Origin: an uncultured Winogradskyella sp.
GTDB taxonomy: Bacteria > Bacteroidota > Bacteroidia > Flavobacteriales > Flavobacteriaceae
Assembly (NCBI RefSeq): GCF_947501905.1
Contig: NZ_CANMXL010000005.1
Coordinates: 62,001-126,000, forward strand
Direction: 5' to 3'
DNA length: 64,000 nucleotides
In this document: in pieces, positions 43,769 through 51,940 of the stretch
How positions within the stretch are numbered: position 1 is the stretch's first letter
Layout of the letters: every line of letters begins with the position of its first letter
Program-made: the position numbers and the translations under genes
The notes under the pieces: generated by a model
Told to the model about the DNA's origin: nothing
Databases searched by the model: none
The model's input: the letters and a program-made list of their open reading frames with translations, nothing else

Positions 43769-44383
43769 ATGCATGTTGCTATTGCGGGGAATATAGGCGC
43801 AGGAAAAACTACGCTTACAAAATTACTAGCCAAACACTATAAATGGGAAGCACAACTTGAAGATGTTGTAGACAATCCATATCTAGATGATTTTTATAAT
43901 CAAATGGAGCGTTGGAGTTTTAATTTACAAGTCTATTTCTTAAATAGTAGGTTTCGACAAGTCAATCAAATTCAGCAAGGAAAAAAAGACATTATACAAG
44001 ATAGAACCATCTATGAAGATGCTTTTATTTTTGCACCCAATTTACATGCAATGGGCCTAATGACCAATCGTGATTTTGAAAATTACTCATCACTTTTTGA
44101 GCTCATGGAGTCTTTTGTAAAAGGTCCAGATTTATTGATTTACCTGCGTAGCTCTATCCCAAATTTGGTTGCTCAAATCCACAAGAGAGGACGTGATTAC
44201 GAAAACACAATTAGCATTGATTATTTAAGTCGTCTTAATGAACGTTACGAAGCTTGGATTAGTAAATATACCAAAGGCAACCTTCTAATTATTGATGTAG
44301 ACAATCTAGATTTTGTATCAAATCCTGAAGATTTAGGAGGCATTATTAATAAGATTGATGCAGAAATTAATGGCTTGTTCTAA
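43769..44383 (+). CDS. Deoxynucleoside kinase
   Basis: A 204-residue P-loop kinase that phosphorylates deoxynucleosides for salvage. The P-loop is AGNIGAGKTT (6-15), the DRTIYEDAFIFA block holds the catalytic region with the ERS-like substrate site replaced by DRT, and the LID-like segment QIHKRGRDYEN follows. The DPNQ..NLQVYFL-type region (WSFNLQVYFLNSRFRQ) is as in dGK/dAK enzymes of Firmicutes and Bacteroidota. Which deoxynucleoside it prefers is not clear. Confidence 0.9.
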   Translation: MHVAIAGNIGAGKTTLTKLLAKHYKWEAQLEDVVDNPYLDDFYNQMERWSFNLQVYFLNSRFRQVNQIQQGKKDIIQDRTIYEDAFIFAPNLHAMGLMTNRDFENYSSLFELMESFVKGPDLLIYLRSSIPNLVAQIHKRGRDYENTISIDYLSRLNERYEAWISKYTKGNLLIIDVDNLDFVSNPEDLGGIINKIDAEINGLF

Positions 44384-44418
44384 AATTAGTTCTTACTTCC
44401 TTTAAGTTAATCTATATC

Positions 44419-44435
44419 ATAGGTTCAAAACCTAT
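44419..44435. promoter_or_regulatory. Inverted repeat upstream of the Rieske-glutamate synthase gene
   Basis: ATAGGTT, loop CAA, AACCTAT: 7-bp perfect arms. It lies 92 bases before the gene and may be an operator half or a small hairpin. Confidence 0.35.
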
Positions 44436-44445
44436 ACAATAACTA

Positions 44446-44466
44446 TACAACTATGACTTAGTTGTA
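44446..44466. promoter_or_regulatory. 21-bp dyad, probable operator of the Rieske-glutamate synthase gene
   Basis: TACAACTA, spacer TGACT, TAGTTGTA: 8-bp perfect arms with 5-bp spacer, 61 bases before the start codon. The geometry fits a dimeric MarR- or HxlR-like repressor. No such regulator gene is in the neighbourhood. Confidence 0.5.
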
Positions 44467-44526
44467 ATTTGCCATATTGTTTTACGTCCAAAGATTGTAA
44501 CTTACAGAATCTAAACAATCAACCAA

Positions 44527-46143
44527 ATGGCAAATCGAAAGATTGAAATCGCAAAGATTTCAGAACTTAAAGATAAGCAGCCCGCTTATGCATTAGTTAG
44601 AAACACTGATTTAGTAATTATAAAACATGAGAAGGGCATCTCAGTCCTATATGGACGTTGCCATCATCGTGGCGCTTTGTTAGCAGATGGATATATTGAA
44701 GGTCATAATCTCATATGCGGTGTTCACCATTGGGATTACAGATATGATACAGGTATAAGTGAATATAATAATGAAGAACAACTACATAAATTTCAAGAAT
44801 ATATTGAAGATGACTCGTTGTTGATTGACGAAGATGAAATCATAAATTTTGAAACTAATCACCCCCAGCCATTTAATCGTGAAGAATACTTAGGCACATA
44901 TGCAGATACTCATCCTGAAGATACTGAACCTTACACAGGCTACATCAAGGAGTTAGCCAAAAATGGTTTAAAAAACATCGGACATCATGGATTTTCTGCA
45001 TCAATGGGAGTTGACAGAAACACACTCCCTAAATGGAATGATATTCAATTTTTACCAGCACAATTGGCTACTCGTCCTTTATTAGATGAAGAAGCAGTCG
45101 CTACAAAAGTAATTATAGGACCAAATGCAAAGAAACCTTTAGAATTAGATATCCCTTTATTTGTTTCTGATATGAGTTTTGGAGCATTGTCTCGAGAAGC
45201 AAAAATAGCATTAAGTAAAGGTGCAGAAATGGCTGGAACTGGTATTTGTTCTGGCGAAGGCGGTATGCTTCCTGAAGAGCAAGAAAGTAACTCAAAATAC
45301 TTTTATGAATTAGCTTCAGCTCAATTTGGCTTTTCTTGGGATAAATTAGATAATGTTCAAGCATTTCATTTTAAAGGTGGTCAAGGCGCAAAAACAGGAA
45401 CTGGAGGTCATTTGCCAGGAAACAAAGTAAGTGCTGAAATCGCAGAAGTCAGAGGATTAAACGTAGGTGAAACAGCAATATCTCCCGCAGCAAATCCCAA
45501 TTTTTATACAGTTCAAGATTTTAAAGATTTTGGAGATAAGGTAAGAGAACGTACTGGTGGCATACCTATTGGTTTTAAAATTGCAGCTAGCCATATTGAA
45601 AAAGACATTCAGTTTGCGTTAGACGCTGGTGTAGATTATATTATTCTAGATGGTCGTGGTGGTGGAACAGGCTCAGCACCTACCATATTAAGAGATCACA
45701 TCAATGTCCCGACTATTCCTGCATTAGCAAGAGCAAAGAAATATTTAGACAAAGTAGGCGCTAATGACATCAGTCTAATTATAACAGGTGGCTTACGAGT
45801 TGCTGAAGATTTTGCTAAAGCAATGATGCTTGGTGCTAATGCTATTGCAGTTTCTAATTCAGCATTGCAGGCCATCGGCTGTTTAGGTATGCGAGCTTGC
45901 GGAACCAACAATTGCCCTGTTGGTATAGCTACTCAAAAAGAGACATTAAGAAGCAGATTAATTATTCAATCTTCGGCAAAACAATTATATAATTATTTTG
46001 ATGCAACAAATGATTTGATAAAAGTTGTAGCTAGAGCTTGTGGTTATGATAATATTTCAAAATTCAATCTTAATGATCTTTCAACTTTTGACTATGACAT
46101 GCATAAACTCACAGGCATTAATTATGCTGGTGTAAAACTTTAA
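44527..46143 (+). CDS. Rieske ferredoxin fused to an FMN-type glutamate synthase domain
   Basis: A 538-residue fusion. Residues about 5-105 are a Rieske [2Fe-2S] domain with C45/H47 (RCHHRGALLADG) and C64/H67 (ICGVHHWDY). Residues about 150-530 are the FMN-binding glutamate synthase barrel (PLFVSDMSFGALSREAK, GICSGEGGMLPEE, FKGGQGAKTGTGG, DGRGGGTGSAP, ITGGLRVAEDFAKAMMLGANA), including the 3Fe-4S cysteines in GCLGMRACGTNNCPVG. The glutaminase domain of true GltB is absent, so ammonia release from glutamine would need another protein. The Rieske domain probably delivers electrons to FMN. The real reaction is unknown. Confidence 0.9.
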   Translation: MANRKIEIAKISELKDKQPAYALVRNTDLVIIKHEKGISVLYGRCHHRGALLADGYIEGHNLICGVHHWDYRYDTGISEYNNEEQLHKFQEYIEDDSLLIDEDEIINFETNHPQPFNREEYLGTYADTHPEDTEPYTGYIKELAKNGLKNIGHHGFSASMGVDRNTLPKWNDIQFLPAQLATRPLLDEEAVATKVIIGPNAKKPLELDIPLFVSDMSFGALSREAKIALSKGAEMAGTGICSGEGGMLPEEQESNSKYFYELASAQFGFSWDKLDNVQAFHFKGGQGAKTGTGGHLPGNKVSAEIAEVRGLNVGETAISPAANPNFYTVQDFKDFGDKVRERTGGIPIGFKIAASHIEKDIQFALDAGVDYIILDGRGGGTGSAPTILRDHINVPTIPALARAKKYLDKVGANDISLIITGGLRVAEDFAKAMMLGANAIAVSNSALQAIGCLGMRACGTNNCPVGIATQKETLRSRLIIQSSAKQLYNYFDATNDLIKVVARACGYDNISKFNLNDLSTFDYDMHKLTGINYAGVKL

Positions 46144-46146
46144 GTA

Positions 46147-46887
46147 ATGAGAAACACAATGCATTTGGCTGCACAGTATTTAGCAACTGCAGCCATCAGT
46201 TTTACTGAAAAAAAAGCTGATGATAGTCATACTAATCTTGGTTGGACAAATCATAATCTAGTAACACATCCATTTCCTAATAGAGATAAATTAGGACTTA
46301 GTTACGAAAATTTTTCATTAGAATGGATAGCACAAAATGGAAATAAAGAGCATTTCCTTTTAGATGGGAAAACACATAAGGATATTATTAACTGGATATC
46401 TCTTACGAGTATAAATAATGGAATTACAAAACCATATAGTTATAATCTACATTATGAAATCCCAAATTATACAATTGAAGATTCTTATCAATTTCAATTA
46501 GCTCAACAGAATGAACTTAGTCAATTAATTAAAAATAGAGATTTAGCGCTAGATGTAATATCTAATGTTTTACAATCTAGCAGCTACAAATCCCCTATTA
46601 GAATCTGGCCTCATCATTTTGATACTGGTGCTTTTTTCAATATAAATGAGAATCTGTCTATTGGAATTGGAATGGCAACACCAGATACGTTAATTAATGA
46701 CTTTTATTTTTATATAAGTGGATATCGTGGTCATGATTCAGTAGATATTATCAACCCAGCTTCGCATAAAAATTACTATAGTGATAGCTGGAAGGGATTT
46801 GCCTTATCTATTAAAAATCTTAATAAAGAAGCTGCTATTGATTTTTGTAAAACCGCAATTAACGTATATAAAAAATCTATGAAATAA
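46147..46887 (+). CDS. Conserved hypothetical protein with a WPHHFD motif
   Basis: A 246-residue cytoplasmic protein, three bases after the Rieske-glutamate synthase fusion and so almost certainly co-transcribed. The most distinctive part is RIWPHHFDTGAFF followed by SIGIGMATPDTLINDFYFYISGY. The paired histidines and the Asp suggest a metal or ligand site. There is no signal peptide or membrane helix. I do not recognise the family and assign no function. Its last 11 bases overlap the end of the convergent App1-like gene. Confidence 0.7.
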   Translation: MRNTMHLAAQYLATAAISFTEKKADDSHTNLGWTNHNLVTHPFPNRDKLGLSYENFSLEWIAQNGNKEHFLLDGKTHKDIINWISLTSINNGITKPYSYNLHYEIPNYTIEDSYQFQLAQQNELSQLIKNRDLALDVISNVLQSSSYKSPIRIWPHHFDTGAFFNINENLSIGIGMATPDTLINDFYFYISGYRGHDSVDIINPASHKNYYSDSWKGFALSIKNLNKEAAIDFCKTAINVYKKSMK

Positions 46888-47854
46888 AATTATGCTTTTT
46901 AGCATGCTCAATCGCTTGTTTACTATCATCAACGATTAAAACCGGTAGCTCTTTATAATCTTTAAATAGATTCTGAATACGTTTCATTCTTTTTTTATGA
47001 TCTACGCTACGTAGATATATTGCAGCTATTCTATTTGGAAATTTTTTGACAACATCTAAATAAATATAGGCGTCTTTTTCTCCACAATCCCCGATGAGTA
47101 TAAATTTTAAATTCGGATAGGTATTTAAAATATTATACACCTCATGATATTTATGTGCCAATTCTGGCTTTGGTGTCTTATCAAATGGCGTACGAAAATC
47201 ACGCAATAAAATTGGTCCTTTGGGGAATGCGTTAGATTTTAGAAAGAATGCTAAATAACGGTACAAATTCCAAGGACTATTACTCACATAAAAAATAGGA
47301 TTTACAGTATTATGAAGCAATTTGTAAAACTCTGCAGTACCTTCTAAGGCTTTTCGTTTTAAAGGCGTTTTAAAAAGTGTATTTACAATAACTTTCCACT
47401 TTAATCTTGAGGTCACACCTGTATGCAAAATTGTATCATCAATATCACTAATAACACCAAATTGAGCACTATCTGACGGCACTAACATTTTACCAGTAAA
47501 CAGATTATTTAATTGTATTTGACGTGTTATAGTTTCATCATTATAACTTACTGTATAATCTAACCAACCTTCACTATCAGTGTTAATATCAATTTCTGAG
47601 GAAGTATCTTTTAGATAATAGCCTTCAGCATCTGTTTTTAATTCAAAATTAGTGTTATGAATATTAATTTGGATGACTGTATTTCGGATTTCGTCTGTTT
47701 CAAAACGCTTCCAAGAATTAACCAGGAGATTAAACCAACCTTTCTTTGACAAATCTATATCCTCATCTTCCAATGCCCGACCTCGTAAATACAAATGGTC
47801 CTTGGTACCATATGTTAAAAACGGGATAATTTGTAGGGGGTCTTTTTTTAGCAT
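46877..47854 (-). CDS. App1-family phosphatase (DUF2183)
   Basis: A 325-residue protein with an N-terminal beta-rich domain of about 125 residues and a HAD-like catalytic domain. The nucleophile motif is ISDIDDTI (Asp137, Asp139), followed by the later FYVSNSPWNLYRYL, FILIGDCGEKDAYIY and PVLIVDDS. In yeast App1 this domain is a phosphatidate phosphatase. Bacterial members are barely studied, so the substrate here is open. It lacks a signal peptide. Confidence 0.87.
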   Translation of the reverse strand: MLKKDPLQIIPFLTYGTKDHLYLRGRALEDEDIDLSKKGWFNLLVNSWKRFETDEIRNTVIQINIHNTNFELKTDAEGYYLKDTSSEIDINTDSEGWLDYTVSYNDETITRQIQLNNLFTGKMLVPSDSAQFGVISDIDDTILHTGVTSRLKWKVIVNTLFKTPLKRKALEGTAEFYKLLHNTVNPIFYVSNSPWNLYRYLAFFLKSNAFPKGPILLRDFRTPFDKTPKPELAHKYHEVYNILNTYPNLKFILIGDCGEKDAYIYLDVVKKFPNRIAAIYLRSVDHKKRMKRIQNLFKDYKELPVLIVDDSKQAIEHAKKHNFIS

Positions 47855-47862
47855 TACCCAAA

Positions 47863-47906
47863 TATAAAAAAACCACGCTTTCTTTTAACTTAAGAAAGCG
47901 TGGTTT
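47863..47906 (-). terminator. Strong intrinsic terminator after hppA
   Basis: A 15-bp perfect stem, AAACCACGCTTTCTT (47870-47884) with AAGAAAGCGTGGTTT (47892-47906). On the - strand it runs into seven T. Confidence 0.92.
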
Positions 47907-47928
47907 ATTTATTTAGATTTGAAAATTA

Positions 47929-50337
47929 CTATTTCGTAATTTCCACCTTTTTTACTCTACTCTTTAAATAAGCCTTAGAATTTTCAAAAGCTTTAATTTT
48001 AGCTTCAACTTCTTCTTTAGTACCTTTAATGACTTCCTCCTTTACAACTTCTTTTCCGTTTTGGTTAGTCGTGTATGTAATAGTTGCTGTTGCTAAATCT
48101 TGAGATTCCATAGACATTTCAATCGTAATTTCATCTTCTAGTTGTGCTAAGCCTTCTTCAACTGAATGACCTCCTAAAATAGGCGCTATCACTAAACCAA
48201 TTAAACATGTTAGCTTAATTAAGATGTTCATAGATGGTCCAGAAGTATCCTTAAAAGGATCACCAACTGTATCTCCAGTTACTGCCGCCTTGTGTGCTTC
48301 AGATCCTTTATATGTCATTTCACCATTAATTTCAACTCCAGCTTCAAAAGATTTTTTAGCATTATCCCAAGCACCACCTGCATTGTTTTGGAAAATAGCC
48401 CAAAGAACACCACTAACAGATACTCCAGCCATATAACCACCAAGCATTTCTGCAACAAGTTTATTGTTTTCTGGATATATTAAAATACCTATTAAAACTA
48501 TAACAATAGGAAAACCAATAGTTAAAATTCCCGGTAATAACATTTGTCTCAATGACGCTTTTGTAGAAATATCTACACACTTATCGTATTCTGGTTTTCC
48601 TGTACCTTCCATGATACCTGGAATTTCTTTAAACTGACGTCTTACTTCTTCAACCATTTCCATAGCAGCTTTACCTACAGAACTCATTGCTAAAGCGGAG
48701 AATACTACTGGTACCATACCACCAACAAATAGCATTGCCAATACTGGTGCTTTGAAGATATTAATACCATCTATATCTGTAAATGTTACATATGCTGCAA
48801 ATAACGCTAATGCTGTTAAAGCGGCTGAAGCAATAGCAAACCCTTTCCCTGTTGCCGCAGTTGTATTACCAACAGAATCTAAGATATCTGTACGCTCTCT
48901 AACTATAGGCTCTTGCTCACTCATTTCAGCGATACCACCTGCATTATCTGCAATAGGCCCAAATGCATCAATTGCTAATTGCATAGCTGTGGTCGCCATC
49001 ATTGCAGATGCTGCCATTGCTACACCATAAAAGCCTGCAAAAGCATAAGATGCCCATATTGCTGCTGCAAATAATAACACAGAACTAAATGTAGAAATCA
49101 TTCCTGTTGCTAAACCAGCAATAATGTTAGTCGCTGCTCCAGTACTTGATTGCTGTACAATATTTAAGATTGGTTTTTTACCCAAACCTGTATAATATTC
49201 AGTGAATGAAGAAATTGCTGCTCCTACAACTAAACCTACTAAAGTTGCATAAAATACTCGCATTGAAGAGATTTCTTGTAAACCTTCTCCAAAGAATTCC
49301 ATTTTCATTGTCTCAGGAAGCATCCATGTTACTAAACCTAAACAAGCCACTGCTACTAAAGCAATAGATGTCCAGTTACCAATATTAAGTGCTTTTTGCA
49401 CTTGAGCTTCTTTAGCATCGTTAGAAGAAATCTTTACTAAGAACGTTCCGATGATAGAAATAATAATTCCTGCTCCTGCAATAGCCATTGGTAATAAAAT
49501 TGGCCCAATACCTCCAAATGCATCAGCAATAGCACCTCCCATATCTTTAATGATGTAATTACCTAACACCATTGCAGCCAAAACAGTTGCTACGTATGAT
49601 CCAAATAAATCGGCTCCCATTCCTGCTACATCACCTACATTATCACCTACATTATCTGCAATTGTTGCAGGGTTACGAGGATCATCTTCAGGAATACCAG
49701 CTTCTACTTTACCAACTAAATCAGCTCCGACATCTGCTGCTTTTGTATAGATACCTCCACCTACACGCGCAAATAATGCAATAGACTCAGCTCCAAGAGA
49801 GAAACCTGCAAGTGTTTCTAAAACTAATGTCATGTCCGTAGTGTTAGTCCATTGACCACCCATAAACATTTGATAGAAAAGGATAAAAAATGCTGTTAAA
49901 CCTAATACTGCTAAACCTGCTACACCAAGTCCCATTACTGTACCACCACCAAACGAGATGTTCAATGCTTTTGGTAAGCTCGTCTTTGCTGCTTGGGTAG
50001 TTCTTACATTAGTTTTTGTTGCTATACGCATACCAATATTACCTGCTACTGCAGAAAACACAGCTCCGATAATAAAAGCGACAATAATTAAGTAACTCGT
50101 AGACTCTACAACTGTTGCAACACCAGCCAATGCTATACTTGCTCCAATTACGAAAAAAGTTAAAAGCTTATATTCTGCTTTTAAGAACGCTAGAGCTCCA
50201 ACATATATATGATCAGATATCTCTTTCATCTTACCATCGCCAGCATCTTGTTTCATAACCCAAGAGCGCTTTATAAGCATATAAATTAAACCTAAAATCG
50301 CCAGAACTATTGGCATCCAAATCATGTATGATTCCAT
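47929..50337 (-). CDS. hppA: Membrane-bound ion-pumping pyrophosphatase (K+-dependent type, probably H+)
   Basis: An 802-residue membrane enzyme that couples pyrophosphate hydrolysis to ion pumping, with about 16 helices. The signature [11 protein letters not shown] starts at Asp202, with [18 protein letters not shown] next. The Ala in [10 protein letters not shown] marks the K+-dependent class. In Na+ pumps the segment ADLFESY carries a key Glu; here it reads ADLFGSY (Gly246), while helix 5 has GAESIALF (Glu184) where others have GASS. A moved Glu is, from memory, the mark of flavobacterial K+-dependent H+ pumps. The last 65 residues or so form a soluble extension beyond the usual end of the family. 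Confidence 0.95.
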   Translation of the reverse strand: MESYMIWMPIVLAILGLIYMLIKRSWVMKQDAGDGKMKEISDHIYVGALAFLKAEYKLLTFFVIGASIALAGVATVVESTSYLIIVAFIIGAVFSAVAGNIGMRIATKTNVRTTQAAKTSLPKALNISFGGGTVMGLGVAGLAVLGLTAFFILFYQMFMGGQWTNTTDMTLVLETLAGFSLGAESIALFARVGGGIYTKAADVGADLVGKVEAGIPEDDPRNPATIADNVGDNVGDVAGMGADLFGSYVATVLAAMVLGNYIIKDMGGAIADAFGGIGPILLPMAIAGAGIIISIIGTFLVKISSNDAKEAQVQKALNIGNWTSIALVAVACLGLVTWMLPETMKMEFFGEGLQEISSMRVFYATLVGLVVGAAISSFTEYYTGLGKKPILNIVQQSSTGAATNIIAGLATGMISTFSSVLLFAAAIWASYAFAGFYGVAMAASAMMATTAMQLAIDAFGPIADNAGGIAEMSEQEPIVRERTDILDSVGNTTAATGKGFAIASAALTALALFAAYVTFTDIDGINIFKAPVLAMLFVGGMVPVVFSALAMSSVGKAAMEMVEEVRRQFKEIPGIMEGTGKPEYDKCVDISTKASLRQMLLPGILTIGFPIVIVLIGILIYPENNKLVAEMLGGYMAGVSVSGVLWAIFQNNAGGAWDNAKKSFEAGVEINGEMTYKGSEAHKAAVTGDTVGDPFKDTSGPSMNILIKLTCLIGLVIAPILGGHSVEEGLAQLEDEITIEMSMESQDLATATITYTTNQNGKEVVKEEVIKGTKEEVEAKIKAFENSKAYLKSRVKKVEITK

Positions 50338-50374
50338 ATTGTTTTTATTTAATTTGATTAGTTTTTTAGCTGGG

Positions 50375-50382
50375 CAAATGTA
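50375..50382 (-). promoter_or_regulatory. -7 promoter element for hppA
   Basis: Reads TACATTTG on the - strand (exact TAnnTTTG), 37 bases before the start codon. Confidence 0.4.
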
Positions 50383-50402
50383 GTAAAATGATACCTAATA
50401 AG

Positions 50403-50438
50403 AAAGTCCTTTTGTATTGCTTACAAAAGGACTTTTTT
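50403..50438 (-). terminator. Intrinsic terminator after ppa
   Basis: A 14-bp stem, AAAGTCCTTTTGTA (50403-50416) with TACAAAAGGACTTT (50422-50435), followed on the - strand by CTTATT. It separates the two pyrophosphatase genes. Confidence 0.85.
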
Positions 50439-50460
50439 TAATGCTATTATGTAGGTCTAT

Positions 50461-50988
50461 CTATATCGTAAAATCACCATTGGTTTTGTGCTCGCTATTT
50501 TCATAACGCTCAACACATTTATTAAGAATATCGTATGCTTCTTTAGCGTCGCCCCAACCACCAACATCTACTTTTTTCTTCTCAAGATCTTTATAAACCT
50601 GAAAGAAATGTGTAATTTCTTTTTTACGATGAGGATTTAAATCTGATATATCCTCATAACTATTCCAGATTGGGTCAGTGACTGGCACGCAAATTAGTTT
50701 TTCATCAGGGCCTTTTTCATCAGCCATATGGAAAACTCCAATTGGCTTAACTTCCATAACACACATAGGAAATGTTGGCTCTGTACCCATTACTAATACA
50801 TCTAATGGGTCTCCATCTAATGCTAAAGTCTCAGGAATAAATCCATAATCACCAGGATACATCATAGACGAGAACAACATACGATCAAAACGTATTTTAT
50901 TAAGCTCAAAGTCGTACTCGTACTTATTACGACTTCCTTTAGGAATTTCTATTAATACATCGAAAGTTAATTTTCCGCTAACTGTCAT
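50461..50988 (-). CDS. ppa: Soluble inorganic pyrophosphatase (family I)
   Basis: A 175-residue family I pyrophosphatase that hydrolyses PPi in the cytoplasm with Mg2+. Active-site blocks IPKGSRNKYEYDFE, YPGDYGFIPETLALDGDPLDVLVM, DEKGPDEKLICVPV and the C-terminal HFFQVYKDLEKKKV are clear. It is directly upstream of the membrane pyrophosphatase, with a terminator between them, so the two are adjacent but separately controlled. Confidence 0.97.
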   Translation of the reverse strand: MTVSGKLTFDVLIEIPKGSRNKYEYDFELNKIRFDRMLFSSMMYPGDYGFIPETLALDGDPLDVLVMGTEPTFPMCVMEVKPIGVFHMADEKGPDEKLICVPVTDPIWNSYEDISDLNPHRKKEITHFFQVYKDLEKKKVDVGGWGDAKEAYDILNKCVERYENSEHKTNGDFTI

Positions 50989-51012
50989 AATATCTAATTT
51001 TTAAAAGGGGTG

Positions 51013-51020
51013 CAAAGATA
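51013..51020 (-). promoter_or_regulatory. -7 promoter element for ppa
   Basis: Reads TATCTTTG on the - strand (exact TAnnTTTG), 24 bases before the start codon. A TTG lies 16 bases further upstream (51039-51037). Confidence 0.45.
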
Positions 51021-51059
51021 GTTTAATGTTTGATTACAAAAACAGTTTTTGAATATTTA

Positions 51060-51899
51060 TTAGAGCATTTTTAAAGTATTAATCTCTTGTATGGTCAAAT
51101 GTTTCCAATGACCTCTTGGAATATCTTTTTTAGTCAGATGTCCTATTGAAACACAATCAACTTTAACCAAATCGTATTTAAGCTCATCAAAAATAGTACG
51201 TAAAATAGTATTACCTGTATTCTTAATCTTTATGCCAATTTTATTTTTTGGCTCACCATCAATATAACTTACCTCTTCAACAGAAATGAGTTTCCCTTTT
51301 ACCTTAAAACCTTCTTTTATTTTTTTAAAGTCTTCAAACTTTAAATTCTTATCTAACTCTACTTGAAATAATCTAGCAACACCATTTTTAGAATTGGTGA
51401 ATTTTTGCACAACTTCATCATCATTAGTAAATAGTAGTAGACCTAAAGAATTACGCCCTAAGCGACCAATTGGTTTTATTCTAGCGCTAGTAGCATTCGA
51501 CACCAAATCCATTACTGTTCTACCTTTACCTTCAGCAGTTGTCGTTGCAAAACCTTTTGGTTTATTAAGTAGCACGTATACTTTTGGCTCTGGATTAATC
51601 CGTCTCCCATCGAACTTTACTTCGTCTCCTAGTTTTACTTTATAACCCATCTCAGTTATAACACTACCATTTACAGTAACTAAACCTATAGAGATATTTT
51701 CATCAGCTTCTCGACGAGAACACATCCCAGAGTTTGCAATGTATTTGTTCAGACGGATTTCGTCTGGATTAGATGCTTTTTTAGGCGCAGTCTTTTTTCT
51801 AGGTGCAGAATGCTGTCTAGAAAATGGCTTCTTTCCTCCTTCGGATCTTTGCTTCCCGTCTCTCTTTCCTTGCCCTTTATTACCTTGCTGTCTCGTCAT
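51060..51899 (-). CDS. RsuA/RluB-type pseudouridine synthase homologue with the catalytic Asp replaced by Gly
   Basis: A 279-residue protein with a basic, disordered N-terminal 45 residues (GNKGQGKRDGKQRSEGGKK), an S4 RNA-binding domain (IRLNKYIANSGMCSRREADENI) and an RsuA-family catalytic fold (VYVLLNKPKGFATTT ... LFQVELDKNLKFEDF ... GNTILRTIFDELKYDLVKVDCVSIGHLTKKDIPRGHW). The catalytic motif, normally GRLDxxTxGLLLxTNDG, reads GRLGRNSLGLLLFTND: the nucleophilic Asp is Gly148 (codon GGG). It may bind rRNA without modifying it, or use a different mechanism. The fold is otherwise intact, so this is not a decaying gene. Confidence 0.9.
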   Translation of the reverse strand: MTRQQGNKGQGKRDGKQRSEGGKKPFSRQHSAPRKKTAPKKASNPDEIRLNKYIANSGMCSRREADENISIGLVTVNGSVITEMGYKVKLGDEVKFDGRRINPEPKVYVLLNKPKGFATTTAEGKGRTVMDLVSNATSARIKPIGRLGRNSLGLLLFTNDDEVVQKFTNSKNGVARLFQVELDKNLKFEDFKKIKEGFKVKGKLISVEEVSYIDGEPKNKIGIKIKNTGNTILRTIFDELKYDLVKVDCVSIGHLTKKDIPRGHWKHLTIQEINTLKML

Positions 51900-51913
51900 G
51901 ACTAAATTTTTTG

Positions 51914-51921
51914 CAAAGGTA
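51914..51921 (-). promoter_or_regulatory. -7 promoter element for the pseudouridine synthase homologue
   Basis: Reads TACCTTTG on the - strand (exact TAnnTTTG), 14 bases before the start codon. Confidence 0.4.
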
Positions 51922-51940
51922 ATACAATAGTTAACATGTA

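Noticed and set aside
48224..49784. Several + strand open frames across hppA, including a His/Leu/Gln-rich one at 49572-49784
   Set aside because: They are mirror images of Gly/Ala/Asp-rich codons in the pyrophosphatase and carry no start signals or family features.
51000..51055. CAAAAAC/GTTTTTG palindrome downstream of the pseudouridine synthase homologue as a terminator
   Set aside because: It is only A/T repeat with a one-base centre and no GC stem, and is likely chance.
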